Origin: Pseudonocardiaceae bacterium
GTDB taxonomy: Bacteria > Actinomycetota > Actinomycetes > Mycobacteriales > Pseudonocardiaceae
DNA: 11,603 bases
Direction: 5' to 3'
Assembly (NCBI GenBank): GCA_025937115.1
Contig: JAICSB010000055.1
Coordinates: 1 to 11,603 of the forward strand
Shown here: positions 1 through 10,302 of the stretch, one piece after another
Position numbering within the stretch: the stretch's first letter is position 1
Layout: each line of letters starts with the position of its first letter
Translations under genes and position numbers: made by a program
The notes under the pieces: generated by a model
Database searches by the model: none
Told to the model about the DNA's origin: nothing
What the model saw: the letters and a program-made list of their open reading frames with translations, nothing else

Positions 1-2338
<2,338 letters not shown>

Positions 2339-2342
<4 letters not shown>

Positions 2343-4711
2343 CTGGCCGCCTCGCCGGGCAACCGGCGAGCGAGTGGCTCCCGCCCTTGCGGCTGCGCGA
2401 CGTGATCCGTCAACGGGACCGGCGGGATCGTCTGCACGACCGGCGCGTCCATCGTGACCGTGACGTGCTGCCCGTGGTGCCGCAGCTCCAGCCTGGCGCC
2501 CTCGAGAAGCTGGTACTCCGTGTGCCCGGGGGTGATCTCCACCCGCAGCCGCCGACCGCGCCAGCGCAACCGGAAAGTGATTCTGGTCAGTGTCGCAGGC
2601 AACCGGGGCGCGAATGCCAGACCGCCGTCATCGAGATGACGCAGCCCGCCGAACCCGGCCACCACCGCAGACCACGCACCGGCCAGCGACGCGACGTGCA
2701 GGCCATTGCTGGTGTTGTGCGCCAGATCGGCCAGATCCATCAGCGCGGTCTCGCAGAGGTAGTCGTATGCGAGGTCGAGGTGCCCGGTCTCGGCGGCCAG
2801 CACCGCCTGGGTCGCTGCTGACAGGGACGAGTCACGAACAGTGATCCGCTCGTAGTAGGCGAAGTTGCGGGCCTTCTGCTCGTCGGTGAACGCCTCCGGG
2901 CAAAGGTGCATGGCCAACACCAGATCGGCCTGCTTCACCACCTGTTTGCGGTACAGATCGAAGTAGGGGAAGTGCAACAGCAGCGGATATTGATCCGGCG
3001 TGGTACCGGCGAAGTCCCACATCGCGTGCTCGGTGAACCCCTCAGCCTGCGGGTGCACACCGAGCTTCTCGTCGTAGGGCACCACCATGTCAGCCGCCGC
3101 GTCACGCCAGGACGCAGCTTCCTCAGCGTCGACGCCCAGGGCGGCCGCCTGCTCCAAGTGCCGCCCCACGGCGTCTGCGGCCGCCCGCAGATTCCGCTGC
3201 GCCATCAGATTGGTGTAGACGTTGTTGTCGGCCACCGCGCTGTACTCGTCGGGCCCGGTGACACCGTCGATGCGGAAGTGACCCGCCAGGTCGTGATGGC
3301 CCAACGAGCGCCACAGTCGTGCTGTCTGCACCAGCAGCTCCAGCGCGATATCGCGCTCGAAGTCGGCGTCGCCAGTGGCCGTCACATGGCGGATCGCCGC
3401 GTCGGCGATGTCGGCGTTGATGTGGAAGGCCGCGGTACCCGCGGGCCAGTATCCGGAGCATTCCTGGCCACGAATCGTGCGCCACGGAAAAGCCGCACCG
3501 GCCAGGCCGAGCTGGCCGGCACGCTCGAGCGCCAGTGGCAGGGTCTGCTGGCGCCAGCGGAGAACGTCGGCAGCCGCGTCCGGCACCGTGTGGCTGAGCA
3601 CCGGCAGCACGAAGGTCTCGGTGTCCCAGAAGGTATGGCCGTCGTATCCAGCACCGGTCAGGCCCTTGGCCGCGATCCCCCGCCCCTCGGCGCGCGCCCC
3701 GGCCTGCAGCACGTGGAACAACCCGAACCGGACCGCCTGCTGAAGCTGTGAGTTCCCGTCGACCTCCACGTCGGCGGCGGCCCAGAAGTTGTCGAGGTAC
3801 CCGCGCTGTTCGGTCGTCAGCCCGGTCCAACTGGTGTACCGCGCAGCCGCCAGCGCCGCCCTGACCTGGTCGTTGAGCGCTGGAACCGACCGTTGCGAGG
3901 ACCAGCCGTAGGCGAGGTATTTGACCACCCGAAGCCGCTGACCGGGTTGCAGCCGGCAGATCACGGTGGTCCGTGCGACGTGTTCGGTCGCTGACGATTG
4001 AAATTCCGTCCGCGACGGTCCGATCACCTCATGGTCCATCGCCGCGGCCATTCGCAAGCCAGAATGGCGAGTGCTGTGCAGCAGCGTGGCGCCGGTGTCG
4101 TTGCACCGATGCTGCTCGGCGACCAGCGGTTCGGACAGCGCCGCAGCCACCCGCGGGTCCTGCGTGGTGACGGGCAGCTGTTCGTTGGCGAACAGCTCAG
4201 ACTGCACGACCAGTAGCACCGGCTGGTCGACCGGCTCGACCTCGTAGTGGATTGCGACGACAGCTCGTTGGACCAGCGACACCATCCGCTGCGAGGCGAC
4301 CCGCACCGCCTTACCGGCGGGGGACACCCACTCCACCCGCCGGCGCAGCATCCCCGCCCGCAGGTCGAGCACCCGTTCGTGCGAGCGCAGCTCCCCGTAT
4401 CGCACGTCCAACGGCTCGTCGTCGACCAGCAGCCGGATCAGCTTACCGTTGGTGACATTGACGATCGCCTGCCCCGACTCGGGGTAGCCGTAGCCGCCCT
4501 CGGGATAGGGCAGCGGCCGCAGCTCATAAAAGGAGTTGAGGTAGCTGCCGGGCAGCGCGTGCGGATCGCCCTCGTCAAGGTTCCCGCGCAGTCCGATGTG
4601 TCCGTTGGCCAGTGCGAAAACCGACTCTGTCTGTCCCATGGCGGCCAGATCCAGGCGGTTCTCCCGAACCGCCCATGGCTCGACGGCGAACTGGTTCTGC
4701 TCGATCACCAT
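2339..4711 (-). CDS. GH65-family glycoside phosphorylase (kojibiose/maltose/trehalose phosphorylase-like)
   Basis: A 790-residue protein, full length for glycoside hydrolase family 65. The family splits alpha-glucosides with inorganic phosphate to give beta-glucose 1-phosphate. Visible: N-terminal beta-sandwich with NGHIGLRGNLDEG (36-48), GSYLNSFYE (55-63) and YGYPESGQ (74-81); catalytic (alpha/alpha)6 barrel with GYDGHTFWDTE (355-365), FPWRTIRGQE (408-417), VTGPDEYSAV (484-493) holding the general acid Glu489, VVKQADLVLAM (591-601), VRDSSLS (625-631) and HVASLAGAW (672-680); then a short C-terminal beta domain with LRWRGRRLRVEI (715-726). It is very close to mycobacterial Rv3401-type proteins, whose sugar substrate I do not know. 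The ATG overlaps the stop of a short upstream frame (ATGGTGA), a translational-coupling arrangement, and no strong Shine-Dalgarno site precedes it. The usual beta-phosphoglucomutase partner is absent from the window. Family call firm; substrate unknown. Confidence 0.93.
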
Positions 4712-4779
4712 CGGCTCGCCAGCTCAGTGAGGTCATCGACGACGACACCGGGATCGGGCACTTCGAGCGCGCCGAGCAT
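4705..4779 (-). pseudogene. Possible HAD-type (beta-phosphoglucomutase-like) gene tail upstream of GH65
   Basis: Between the 79-residue membrane protein and the phosphorylase gene lie about 120 bases. The minus-strand frame that ends with TGA at 4707-4705 reads ...DPGVVVDDLTELASRW-stop. This resembles the ending of HAD hydrolases of the beta-phosphoglucomutase group (pattern GADVVVxDLAEL), which in mycobacteria are encoded directly upstream of the GH65 phosphorylase. The stop overlaps the GH65 start, as expected for a former two-gene operon. The first ATG in the frame (4779) would give only 24 residues, and the frame is closed upstream by the TGA at 4836-4834. I read it as the leftover end of a deleted gene. 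Alternatives: a short coupling peptide, or chance similarity. Confidence 0.3.
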
Positions 4780-4833
4780 GCGCTTACCACCATCCGTTTG
4801 AGGCAGCAGGAGGCCGGAAATCGTAGCGCACGG

Positions 4834-5073
4834 TCACTTGGCGATGATCAGGTACAAGCCGTAGCCGACCACGAGGGCACAGGCGAGCAAACAGAGCACT
4901 GCCAGCGCCGGTCGCGGGGTCACCTCCGCCCCGGTCTGCCGTGGTGCTGACGTCGGATCGGCCGCTGGTCCGGCGAGCGCTCTGATGCCGAAGGAGAACA
5001 GCACGATCACCGTGATGGCGGCCCCGAACGAGACGACGAACACCTCACCGAGGGCACCCCAGTCGATATTCAT
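4834..5073 (-). CDS. Small two-helix membrane protein linked to the PiT transporter
   Basis: A 79-residue protein with two hydrophobic segments, about 9-31 (VFVVSFGAAITVIVLFSFGI) and 55-77 (PALAVLCLLACALVVGYGLY). They are joined by a hydrophilic, proline/alanine-rich loop (34-53: ADPTSAPRQTGAEVTPRP). The ATG lies two bases after the PiT stop codon, so the two are surely co-transcribed and probably translationally coupled. The same order, PiT gene then a small transmembrane protein, is found at Rv0545c-Rv0544c in M. tuberculosis, which suggests an accessory or stabilising role for the transporter. That role is inference; no catalytic motif is visible. Confidence 0.85.
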   Translation of the reverse strand: MNIDWGALGEVFVVSFGAAITVIVLFSFGIRALAGPAADPTSAPRQTGAEVTPRPALAVLCLLACALVVGYGLYLIIAK

Positions 5074-5075
5074 GT

Positions 5076-6203
5076 TTACACCTCGGCCCCAGCGGGCTGT
5101 AGCCGCCTCGCGGGCACGTCGTTGACGTTGTTCGGGCCCACCGGATCACGTCGGGACAGCGCGTAGATACCGCCGGCGATGGCCGCACCGACCACACCGA
5201 CGACCACAGTCCCGGTGGTTCCGGTCTGGGCCACCTGGGCCGCCAGAGCACCGACGATGGCCGCGGACGGCAACGTCAGCAGCCAGCCGAGCAACATCTG
5301 ATCGGCCAGTCCCCACCGCACCGAAGCCAGCCGCCGGCCGGTCCCCACCCCGAAGATCGCGCCCGAGACCACCATGGTGGTCGACAGCGGGAACCCGAGC
5401 TGCGCGGAGACCAGGATGACGCCAGTGCTGGCTGTCTCGGCGGCGAAGCCCTGCGGTGTCTCGATCTCGGTGACCCGCTTGCCGAGCGTTCGGATGATCC
5501 GCCAGCCACCCAGGTAGGTGCCCAGGGCGATAGCCAGCCCCGCCGTGAGAATCACCCAGAACGGCGGTCCGGAGCCGGATGGCAGCGACCCGGCGGTGAT
5601 CAGTGTCAGGGTGATGACGCCCATCGTCTTCTGCGCGTCGTTGGTGCCATGAGCCAGCGAGACCATCGAGGCCGAGATCACCTGGCCGGCTTTGAAGCCG
5701 CGGCCTACCGCGTCTCGGTCGGCTCGCGCCGTGATCCGGTACGCGAGGTAGGTGCCGACCAGCGCCACCACGCCGGCGACCACCGGTGCCAGGACCATCG
5801 GGATCAAGACCTTGGACACCACCGAGGCGAAGTGCACCGCGTCGCCGCCCGCGGCTACCCAGGTGGCCCCGATCAACCCGCCCACCAGCGCGTACGACGA
5901 GCTGGACGGCAACCCGACAAGCCAGGTCAGCAGGTTCCACAAGATGGCCCCGATCAGACCCGCGAAGATCACCACCGGACTGATCTTGGTGTCATCGACC
6001 AGCCCGCTGGAAATCGTCTCGGCGACAGCCACCGACAGGAACGCACCGACGAGGTTGAGCACACCCGAGATGGCAACGGCGACCCTCGGCTTCAGCGCCC
6101 CGGTGGCGATCGACGTCGCCATGGCGTTGGCGGTGTCGTGGAAGCCATTGGTGAAGTCGAAGACCAACGCGGTGATGATCACGACCAGGACGAGGACGTC
6201 CAT
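5076..6203 (-). CDS. pitA: PiT-family inorganic phosphate transporter
   Basis: A 375-residue integral membrane protein of the PiT family (low-affinity cation-coupled phosphate or metal-phosphate symport across the cytoplasmic membrane). Both halves of the internal duplication carry the family motif: DFTNGFHDTANAMAT (16-30) and AHGTNDAQKTMGVI (184-197). Other hallmarks are NLLTWLVGLPSSSSYALVGG (90-109), TYLGGWRIIRTLGK (229-242) and the second-half counterpart AQLGFPLSTTMVVSGAIFG (267-285). About ten hydrophobic segments are visible. ATG 6203 is preceded by GAAGGG six bases upstream and starts directly in the first helix, as in relatives. It lies 110 bp downstream of the phosphopantetheinyl transferase gene on the same strand and two bases before the small membrane protein gene. 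The symbol follows similarity to mycobacterial PitA; PitB-type identity cannot be excluded. Confidence 0.93.
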   Translation of the reverse strand: MDVLVLVVIITALVFDFTNGFHDTANAMATSIATGALKPRVAVAISGVLNLVGAFLSVAVAETISSGLVDDTKISPVVIFAGLIGAILWNLLTWLVGLPSSSSYALVGGLIGATWVAAGGDAVHFASVVSKVLIPMVLAPVVAGVVALVGTYLAYRITARADRDAVGRGFKAGQVISASMVSLAHGTNDAQKTMGVITLTLITAGSLPSGSGPPFWVILTAGLAIALGTYLGGWRIIRTLGKRVTEIETPQGFAAETASTGVILVSAQLGFPLSTTMVVSGAIFGVGTGRRLASVRWGLADQMLLGWLLTLPSAAIVGALAAQVAQTGTTGTVVVGVVGAAIAGGIYALSRRDPVGPNNVNDVPARRLQPAGAEV

Positions 6204-6255
6204 GTCGAGCCCTTCGTCGTCGAGGGGGTCCAGCGCGTGGAGCCTCGCAGATCAA

Positions 6256-6273
6256 GCGAAACGGCCGGTGAAC
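6256..6273 (-). promoter_or_regulatory. Weak Pho-box-like direct repeat upstream of the PiT gene
   Basis: On the minus strand, GTTCACC-GGCC-GTTTCGC lies 53-70 bases upstream of the PiT start. GTTCACC repeated every 11 bp is the core of the PHO box bound by PhoP in Streptomyces. The first unit here is perfect, the second matches only four of seven positions. A TTGACA at 6285-6280 lies just upstream, with no good -10 at the proper distance. Suggestive because the gene is a phosphate transporter, but weak. Confidence 0.18.
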
Positions 6274-6313
6274 AACGGATGTCAAATCGGGGCTGTCTGG
6301 TGGCCGCGACGGA

Positions 6314-7006
6314 TCAAGCTCGGCGTTCGGCTGGCAGTGTGACGGTCGTGATCACGAATTCGTGGTTGCGCAGCCAGCGACCGTCCAATCGGATCAGGGG
6401 GTGACCGGTGATCGTGGGCCCGGCTATCAGCAGGCGCGCGGAGAAGCAGCCTTGTTCGGGATCGGTCGTGCCGGGGTTGATGGTGATGGTGGCGTCCTCG
6501 AATCCCAGCCAGCGACGGGTCAGCGGAAACCACGTCTTGTACACCGTCTCCTTGGCGCAGAACAGGATCCGATCCCAGCATGTCGCCCGATCTGCGGCGG
6601 CCAGCTCACGTAGGTGTTCCTGCTCCTCATCGAGAGCGATGACCGCCAGTACCCCTGCCGGTAGGGGTTCGTGCGGTTCAGCATCGATGCCCACCGCGCG
6701 GAAGTCGCGGCTGTGGGCGACGGCGGCGGCTCGATAACCGGCGCAGTGGGTCATGCTGCCCACGACATCTGCTGGCCACTTGGGCTCGCCGCGCTCACCG
6801 CGCAGCACCGGCACGGGGGGCAGCCCGAGCTGACGCAGCGCCTGCCGGGCGCAGTGCCGGACCGTGCGGAATTCGCGGCGCCGCTTGTCCACCGCACGGG
6901 TGATCAGTTCCGCTTCGCCTGGATACAGCACCGCGTCGGGAGGGTCGCAGAACACCTCCACGCTGGCCACCCCGCGCGCCAGCACCTTCTCTATCACGAT
7001 CACCAC
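6314..7006 (-). CDS. PptT/Sfp-type 4'-phosphopantetheinyl transferase
   Basis: A 230-residue protein of the size and layout of mycobacterial PptT. It should move the phosphopantetheine arm of coenzyme A onto a serine of acyl- or peptidyl-carrier domains (polyketide synthases, NRPS, mycolate enzymes) in the cytoplasm. Visible: KRRREFRTVRHCARQAL (41-57), coenzyme A-binding region; LRGERGEPKWP (68-78); GSMTHCAGYRAAAVA (83-97); the metal-binding GIDAEPHEPLP (106-116) with Asp108 and Glu110; WDRILFCAKETVYKTWFPLT (144-163) with Glu153 and Lys157; RRWLGFEDA (164-172). Start: three in-frame GTGs (7006, 7003, 6997) are possible; I use the first. The frame remains open to 7270, but that extension is not PptT-like. 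PptT in M. tuberculosis is followed by the antagonist hydrolase PptH; none is seen here, so this may be a second copy. The likely operators are described separately. Confidence 0.92.
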   Translation of the reverse strand: MVIVIEKVLARGVASVEVFCDPPDAVLYPGEAELITRAVDKRRREFRTVRHCARQALRQLGLPPVPVLRGERGEPKWPADVVGSMTHCAGYRAAAVAHSRDFRAVGIDAEPHEPLPAGVLAVIALDEEQEHLRELAAADRATCWDRILFCAKETVYKTWFPLTRRWLGFEDATITINPGTTDPEQGCFSARLLIAGPTITGHPLIRLDGRWLRNHEFVITTVTLPAERRA

Positions 7007-7010
7007 CCAT

Positions 7011-7032
7011 CGCCATTCGGAGCCGAATGACG
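7011..7032. promoter_or_regulatory. Operator-like inverted repeat 1, adjacent to the phosphopantetheinyl transferase start
   Basis: A 22-bp imperfect palindrome with core CATTCGG-AG-CCGAATG. Ten-base arms meet at the AG centre and differ at one position. It ends four bases upstream of the first GTG of the transferase gene, where a bound repressor would block transcription or early elongation. It is nearly the same sequence as the second site at 7053-7074. Confidence 0.6.
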
Positions 7033-7038
7033 CTCCTG

Positions 7039-7044
7039 AGCCTA
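7039..7044 (-). promoter_or_regulatory. Candidate -10 of the phosphopantetheinyl transferase promoter
   Basis: On the minus strand TAGGCT fits TANNNT and lies between the two inverted repeats. Transcription would start near 7032, giving a leader of about 25 bases. The -35 region would then fall inside inverted repeat 2, and repeat 1 would lie just downstream of the start. Inference from motif and geometry only. Confidence 0.3.
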
Positions 7045-7052
7045 GACAATTG

Positions 7053-7074
7053 CGCCGTTCGGAGCCGAATGGCG
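7053..7074. promoter_or_regulatory. Operator-like inverted repeat 2
   Basis: Second 22-bp imperfect palindrome, with arms CGCCGTTCGG and CCGAATGGCG around an AG centre (one mismatch between arms). It shares the inner TTCGGAGCCGAATG with repeat 1. The two centres are 42 bp apart, about four turns of B-DNA, so both sites would face the same side of the helix. I do not recognise it as a known mycobacterial box (IdeR, Zur, LexA, KstR). Confidence 0.6.
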
Positions 7075-7241
7075 GGCGGACCGGTGAAGGCGCAGCGGGG
7101 TGCACAATGCCCTGGGTGCTCGGGGAACGCTGTAATCCCGTCCGATGTGGAGCATGGGTTGCGGTCACTGGAGCTGCCGCAACGGCACTCACTGGCTCGC
7201 AGGTATGTTGGTTTGAGACGGATGCTGATATCTGAGCAGAG

Positions 7242-7246
7242 AGGAG
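7242..7246 (+). promoter_or_regulatory. Shine-Dalgarno site that fixes the zinc-ribbon start
   Basis: AGGAG (within AGAGAGGAG) lies eight bases before ATG 7255. This strong site decides the start of the zinc-ribbon gene over upstream ATGs in the same open frame. Confidence 0.75.
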
Positions 7247-7254
7247 TGGTTCCG

Positions 7255-7452
7255 ATGGCCCTAGACCCATCAGTTGACATCGGCCGGAAAGTCTGGCGCA
7301 GCTGTGCTCACTGCCCGAACGCGGATGGCCTATACCTGCTCAAGTCCAACGCCAACCTCGTGTACGTCCAGTGCCCGCTATGCCACAACACTTGGTGGTT
7401 GGACACCAAATTCGGCCACGGCGGCGGACCCGACAAGTCTGGCAACCCGTAG
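7255..7452 (+). CDS. Small zinc-ribbon protein of unknown function
   Basis: A 65-residue protein with two knuckles, Cys17-x2-Cys20 (SCAHCP) and Cys40-x2-Cys43 (QCPLCH), separated by 19 residues. This is the classic zinc-ribbon spacing, and such a ribbon would bind one Zn(II). Aromatic residues follow the second knuckle (TWWLDTKF, 46-53), and the tail is glycine-rich (GHGGGPDKSG). No enzymatic or DNA-binding domain is added, so it may act in protein or nucleic-acid contacts; I cannot name a function. The open frame extends upstream to 7027, but the strong ribosome site at 7242-7246 and the domain boundary favour 7255. It is divergent from the transferase gene. A TATGTT at 7204-7209 fits a -10, without a clear -35. 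The rhomboid gene follows on the same strand after 54 bp and may be co-transcribed. Confidence 0.8.
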   Translation: MALDPSVDIGRKVWRSCAHCPNADGLYLLKSNANLVYVQCPLCHNTWWLDTKFGHGGGPDKSGNP

Positions 7453-7463
7453 TCCCACCGCGT

Positions 7464-7485
7464 CGCCGGCTCGCGACCTCCGGCG
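7464..7485. repeat. Inverted repeat between zinc-ribbon and rhomboid genes
   Basis: CGCCGG (7464-7469) and CCGGCG (7480-7485) are perfect 6-bp arms around a 10-base loop in the 54-bp gap. No T-run follows. It could be a weak attenuator that lowers rhomboid expression, or a chance G+C-rich repeat. Confidence 0.25.
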
Positions 7486-7506
7486 TCGACCGGGCAAGCT
7501 GGCGAG

Positions 7507-8286
7507 ATGGTAATCCCGGTCCATGATGTCAACCCGGTTGGTCGCACGCCGTGGGTTACCTACCTGCTGATTGCGGCGAACATCGTCGTTTTCCTGCTCA
7601 CGCCCGCCTCGGCGACCACGGTGACGGGTGCGGCGGGTCTCGCGCAGACCTGCCAGCAGGAGGCGTTCTACGACCGCTTCGCGGCGATCCCCACCGAGCT
7701 GGTGCACAACCAGCCGCAGGCCCTGGTTCCGGATGGGCAGATCGCAATCGGCGATCGAGGTCCGGGTTGCGTCCTTGCCCGCCCGGACTACTCCAAGATC
7801 CCGGCGCTGTCGGCGTTGACGTCGCTGTTCCTGCACGGCAGCTGGCTACACCTGCTCGGCAACATGCTGTTTTTGTGGATCTTCGGCAACAACATCGAGG
7901 ACCGCTTCGGCCGGCTCCGATATCTGCTGTTCTACCTGGCCTGCGGCATGGTGGCCACCTACGGCTTCGCGCTCACCCACGCCGGCTCGACGGAGGTGCT
8001 GATCGGGGCGTCCGGGGCGATCGCCGGTGTGTTGGGTGCCTACATCGTGCTCTACCCGCGAGCCAGAGTCTGGAGCCTGGTGCCGCTGCTGTTCTTCATC
8101 CCGCTACGGCTACCCGCCTGGCTCGTGCTAGGCCTGTGGTTCCTGTTGCAGTGGATCTACACCGCCGGGTACGCCGTCTCCGCAGCGGGATCAGTCGCCT
8201 ACATCGCCCACGTGTTCGGTTTCGTCCTAGGGGCCCTCGTTGCGCTGACGATGCGCAGCGCAGGCGTGCACACCGCACGCCCGTGA
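7507..8286 (+). CDS. Rhomboid-family intramembrane serine protease
   Basis: A 259-residue polytopic membrane protein with a complete rhomboid active site. The family cuts transmembrane segments of other membrane proteins inside the bilayer. Visible: first hydrophobic segment about 17-35; a long exported-type loop 36-100 with Cys49 and Cys88; LTSLFLHGSWLHLLGNMLFLWIFG (104-127) with the conserved His110, His115 and oxyanion Asn119; EDRFGRLRYL (131-140); the nucleophile motif GASGAIAGVLGAY (167-179) with Ser169; helices about 188-218; and the partner AHVFGFVLGAL (234-244) with His235. Catalytic dyad Ser169-His235 is intact, so it should be active. ATG 7507 has only a weak GGCGAG site directly upstream. 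It follows the zinc-ribbon gene by 54 bp and converges on the DUF779 gene across a hairpin. It is a different lineage from the Rv1337-type rhomboid; substrates are unknown. Confidence 0.9.
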   Translation: MVIPVHDVNPVGRTPWVTYLLIAANIVVFLLTPASATTVTGAAGLAQTCQQEAFYDRFAAIPTELVHNQPQALVPDGQIAIGDRGPGCVLARPDYSKIPALSALTSLFLHGSWLHLLGNMLFLWIFGNNIEDRFGRLRYLLFYLACGMVATYGFALTHAGSTEVLIGASGAIAGVLGAYIVLYPRARVWSLVPLLFFIPLRLPAWLVLGLWFLLQWIYTAGYAVSAAGSVAYIAHVFGFVLGALVALTMRSAGVHTARP

Positions 8287-8341
8287 ACTGACTCCACCGA
8301 CATTCCCGGCGACGGAAACGTCCGCGGTGTCGAGTTCACGG
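8281..8341. terminator. Imperfect hairpin between convergent genes, possible bidirectional terminator
   Basis: Outer arms CCGTGAACT (8281-8289) and AGTTCACGG (8333-8341) pair perfectly, middle arms CACCG (8295-8299) and CGGTG (8325-8329) pair, and the tip GACG-GAAA-CGTC (8311-8322) forms a stem with a GNRA-type tetraloop. It includes the rhomboid stop codon and ends 13 bases before the DUF779 stop. There is no T-run, which is usual for mycobacterial terminators. The symmetry suits termination from both sides. Confidence 0.5.
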
Positions 8342-8353
8342 CACGAGGGTTCG

Positions 8354-8724
8354 TTATGGTGTGGAGCGATGCAGCTCGTCGTCGGTGAGCAGCCGGGACC
8401 GGATCAGGAACCGCACGCCCTCGGGTGCCTCCAGCGAGAACCCGCTGCCGCGACCGGGCACGATATCGATGGTCAGATGGGTGTGCCGCCAGTACTCGAA
8501 CTGCGAGACTGACATCCACACCGGTACCGGCTCGGGGAATCCTTCGATGTGCAGATCGTCGAGCAGCACATCTGAGCCGCCAGTCCGGAATTCGCCAGCC
8601 GGATAGCACATCGGCGAGCTCCCGTCGCAACATCCACCGGACTGGTGGAACATCAGCGGGCCGTGGGTTGCCCGGAGGCGACGGAGCATCACTGCCGCCT
8701 CCGGGGTGTACGAGACGCGCTCCA

Positions 8725-8725
<1 letters not shown>
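8354..8725 (-). CDS. DUF779 protein linked to aldehyde dehydrogenase
   Basis: A 123-residue soluble protein of the DUF779 family, homologous to Rv0459 which follows the aldehyde dehydrogenase Rv0458 in M. tuberculosis. Visible: MFHQSGGCCDGSSPMCYPAGEF (25-46), with conserved Cys32, Cys33 and Cys40 that could bind a metal or react as thiols; LLDDL (54-58); VWMSVSQFEYWRHTHLTIDI (69-88) with His81 and His83; and GSGFSLEAPEGVRFLIRSR (93-111). No enzyme fold is named for the family as far as I know. Its ATG shares one base with the TGA of the dehydrogenase gene (TGATG), so translation is coupled and a joint role in aldehyde handling is likely. The biochemical function is unknown. Its stop faces the rhomboid gene. 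Confidence 0.88.
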
Positions 8726-10248
<1,523 letters not shown>

Positions 10249-10287
10249 TGGAGAGGTCCTCCAGCATCGTTGATTGAAGTCGACTCG

Positions 10288-10293
10288 ACGCTA
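10288..10293 (-). promoter_or_regulatory. Candidate -10 of the aldehyde dehydrogenase promoter
   Basis: On the minus strand TAGCGT fits TANNNT, about 40 bases upstream of the dehydrogenase ATG, giving a leader of roughly 33 bases that contains the GGAGG site. With a 17-bp spacer the -35 would fall at about 10311-10316, inside the direct repeats at 10303-10323. Motif-based inference. Confidence 0.3.
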
Positions 10294-10302
10294 GGGAGGT
10301 CG

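Noticed and set aside
2906..3751. A 281-codon plus-strand frame within the phosphorylase gene
   Set aside because: It is antisense to the conserved catalytic barrel of GH65 and shows no motif of its own.
4575..4793. A 72-codon minus-strand frame overlapping the start of the phosphorylase gene
   Set aside because: It is in a different frame from both the phosphorylase and the HAD-like tail, and shows no family resemblance.
6280..6285. TTGACA on the minus strand as a full promoter for the PiT gene
   Set aside because: The -35 match is perfect, but no acceptable -10 hexamer lies 16-18 bases downstream, so I do not call a promoter.
7007..7270. N-terminal extension of the phosphopantetheinyl transferase frame
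   Set aside because: It would run through both palindromes and the zinc-ribbon promoter and ribosome site, and PptT-type proteins start near the GTGs at 7006-6995.
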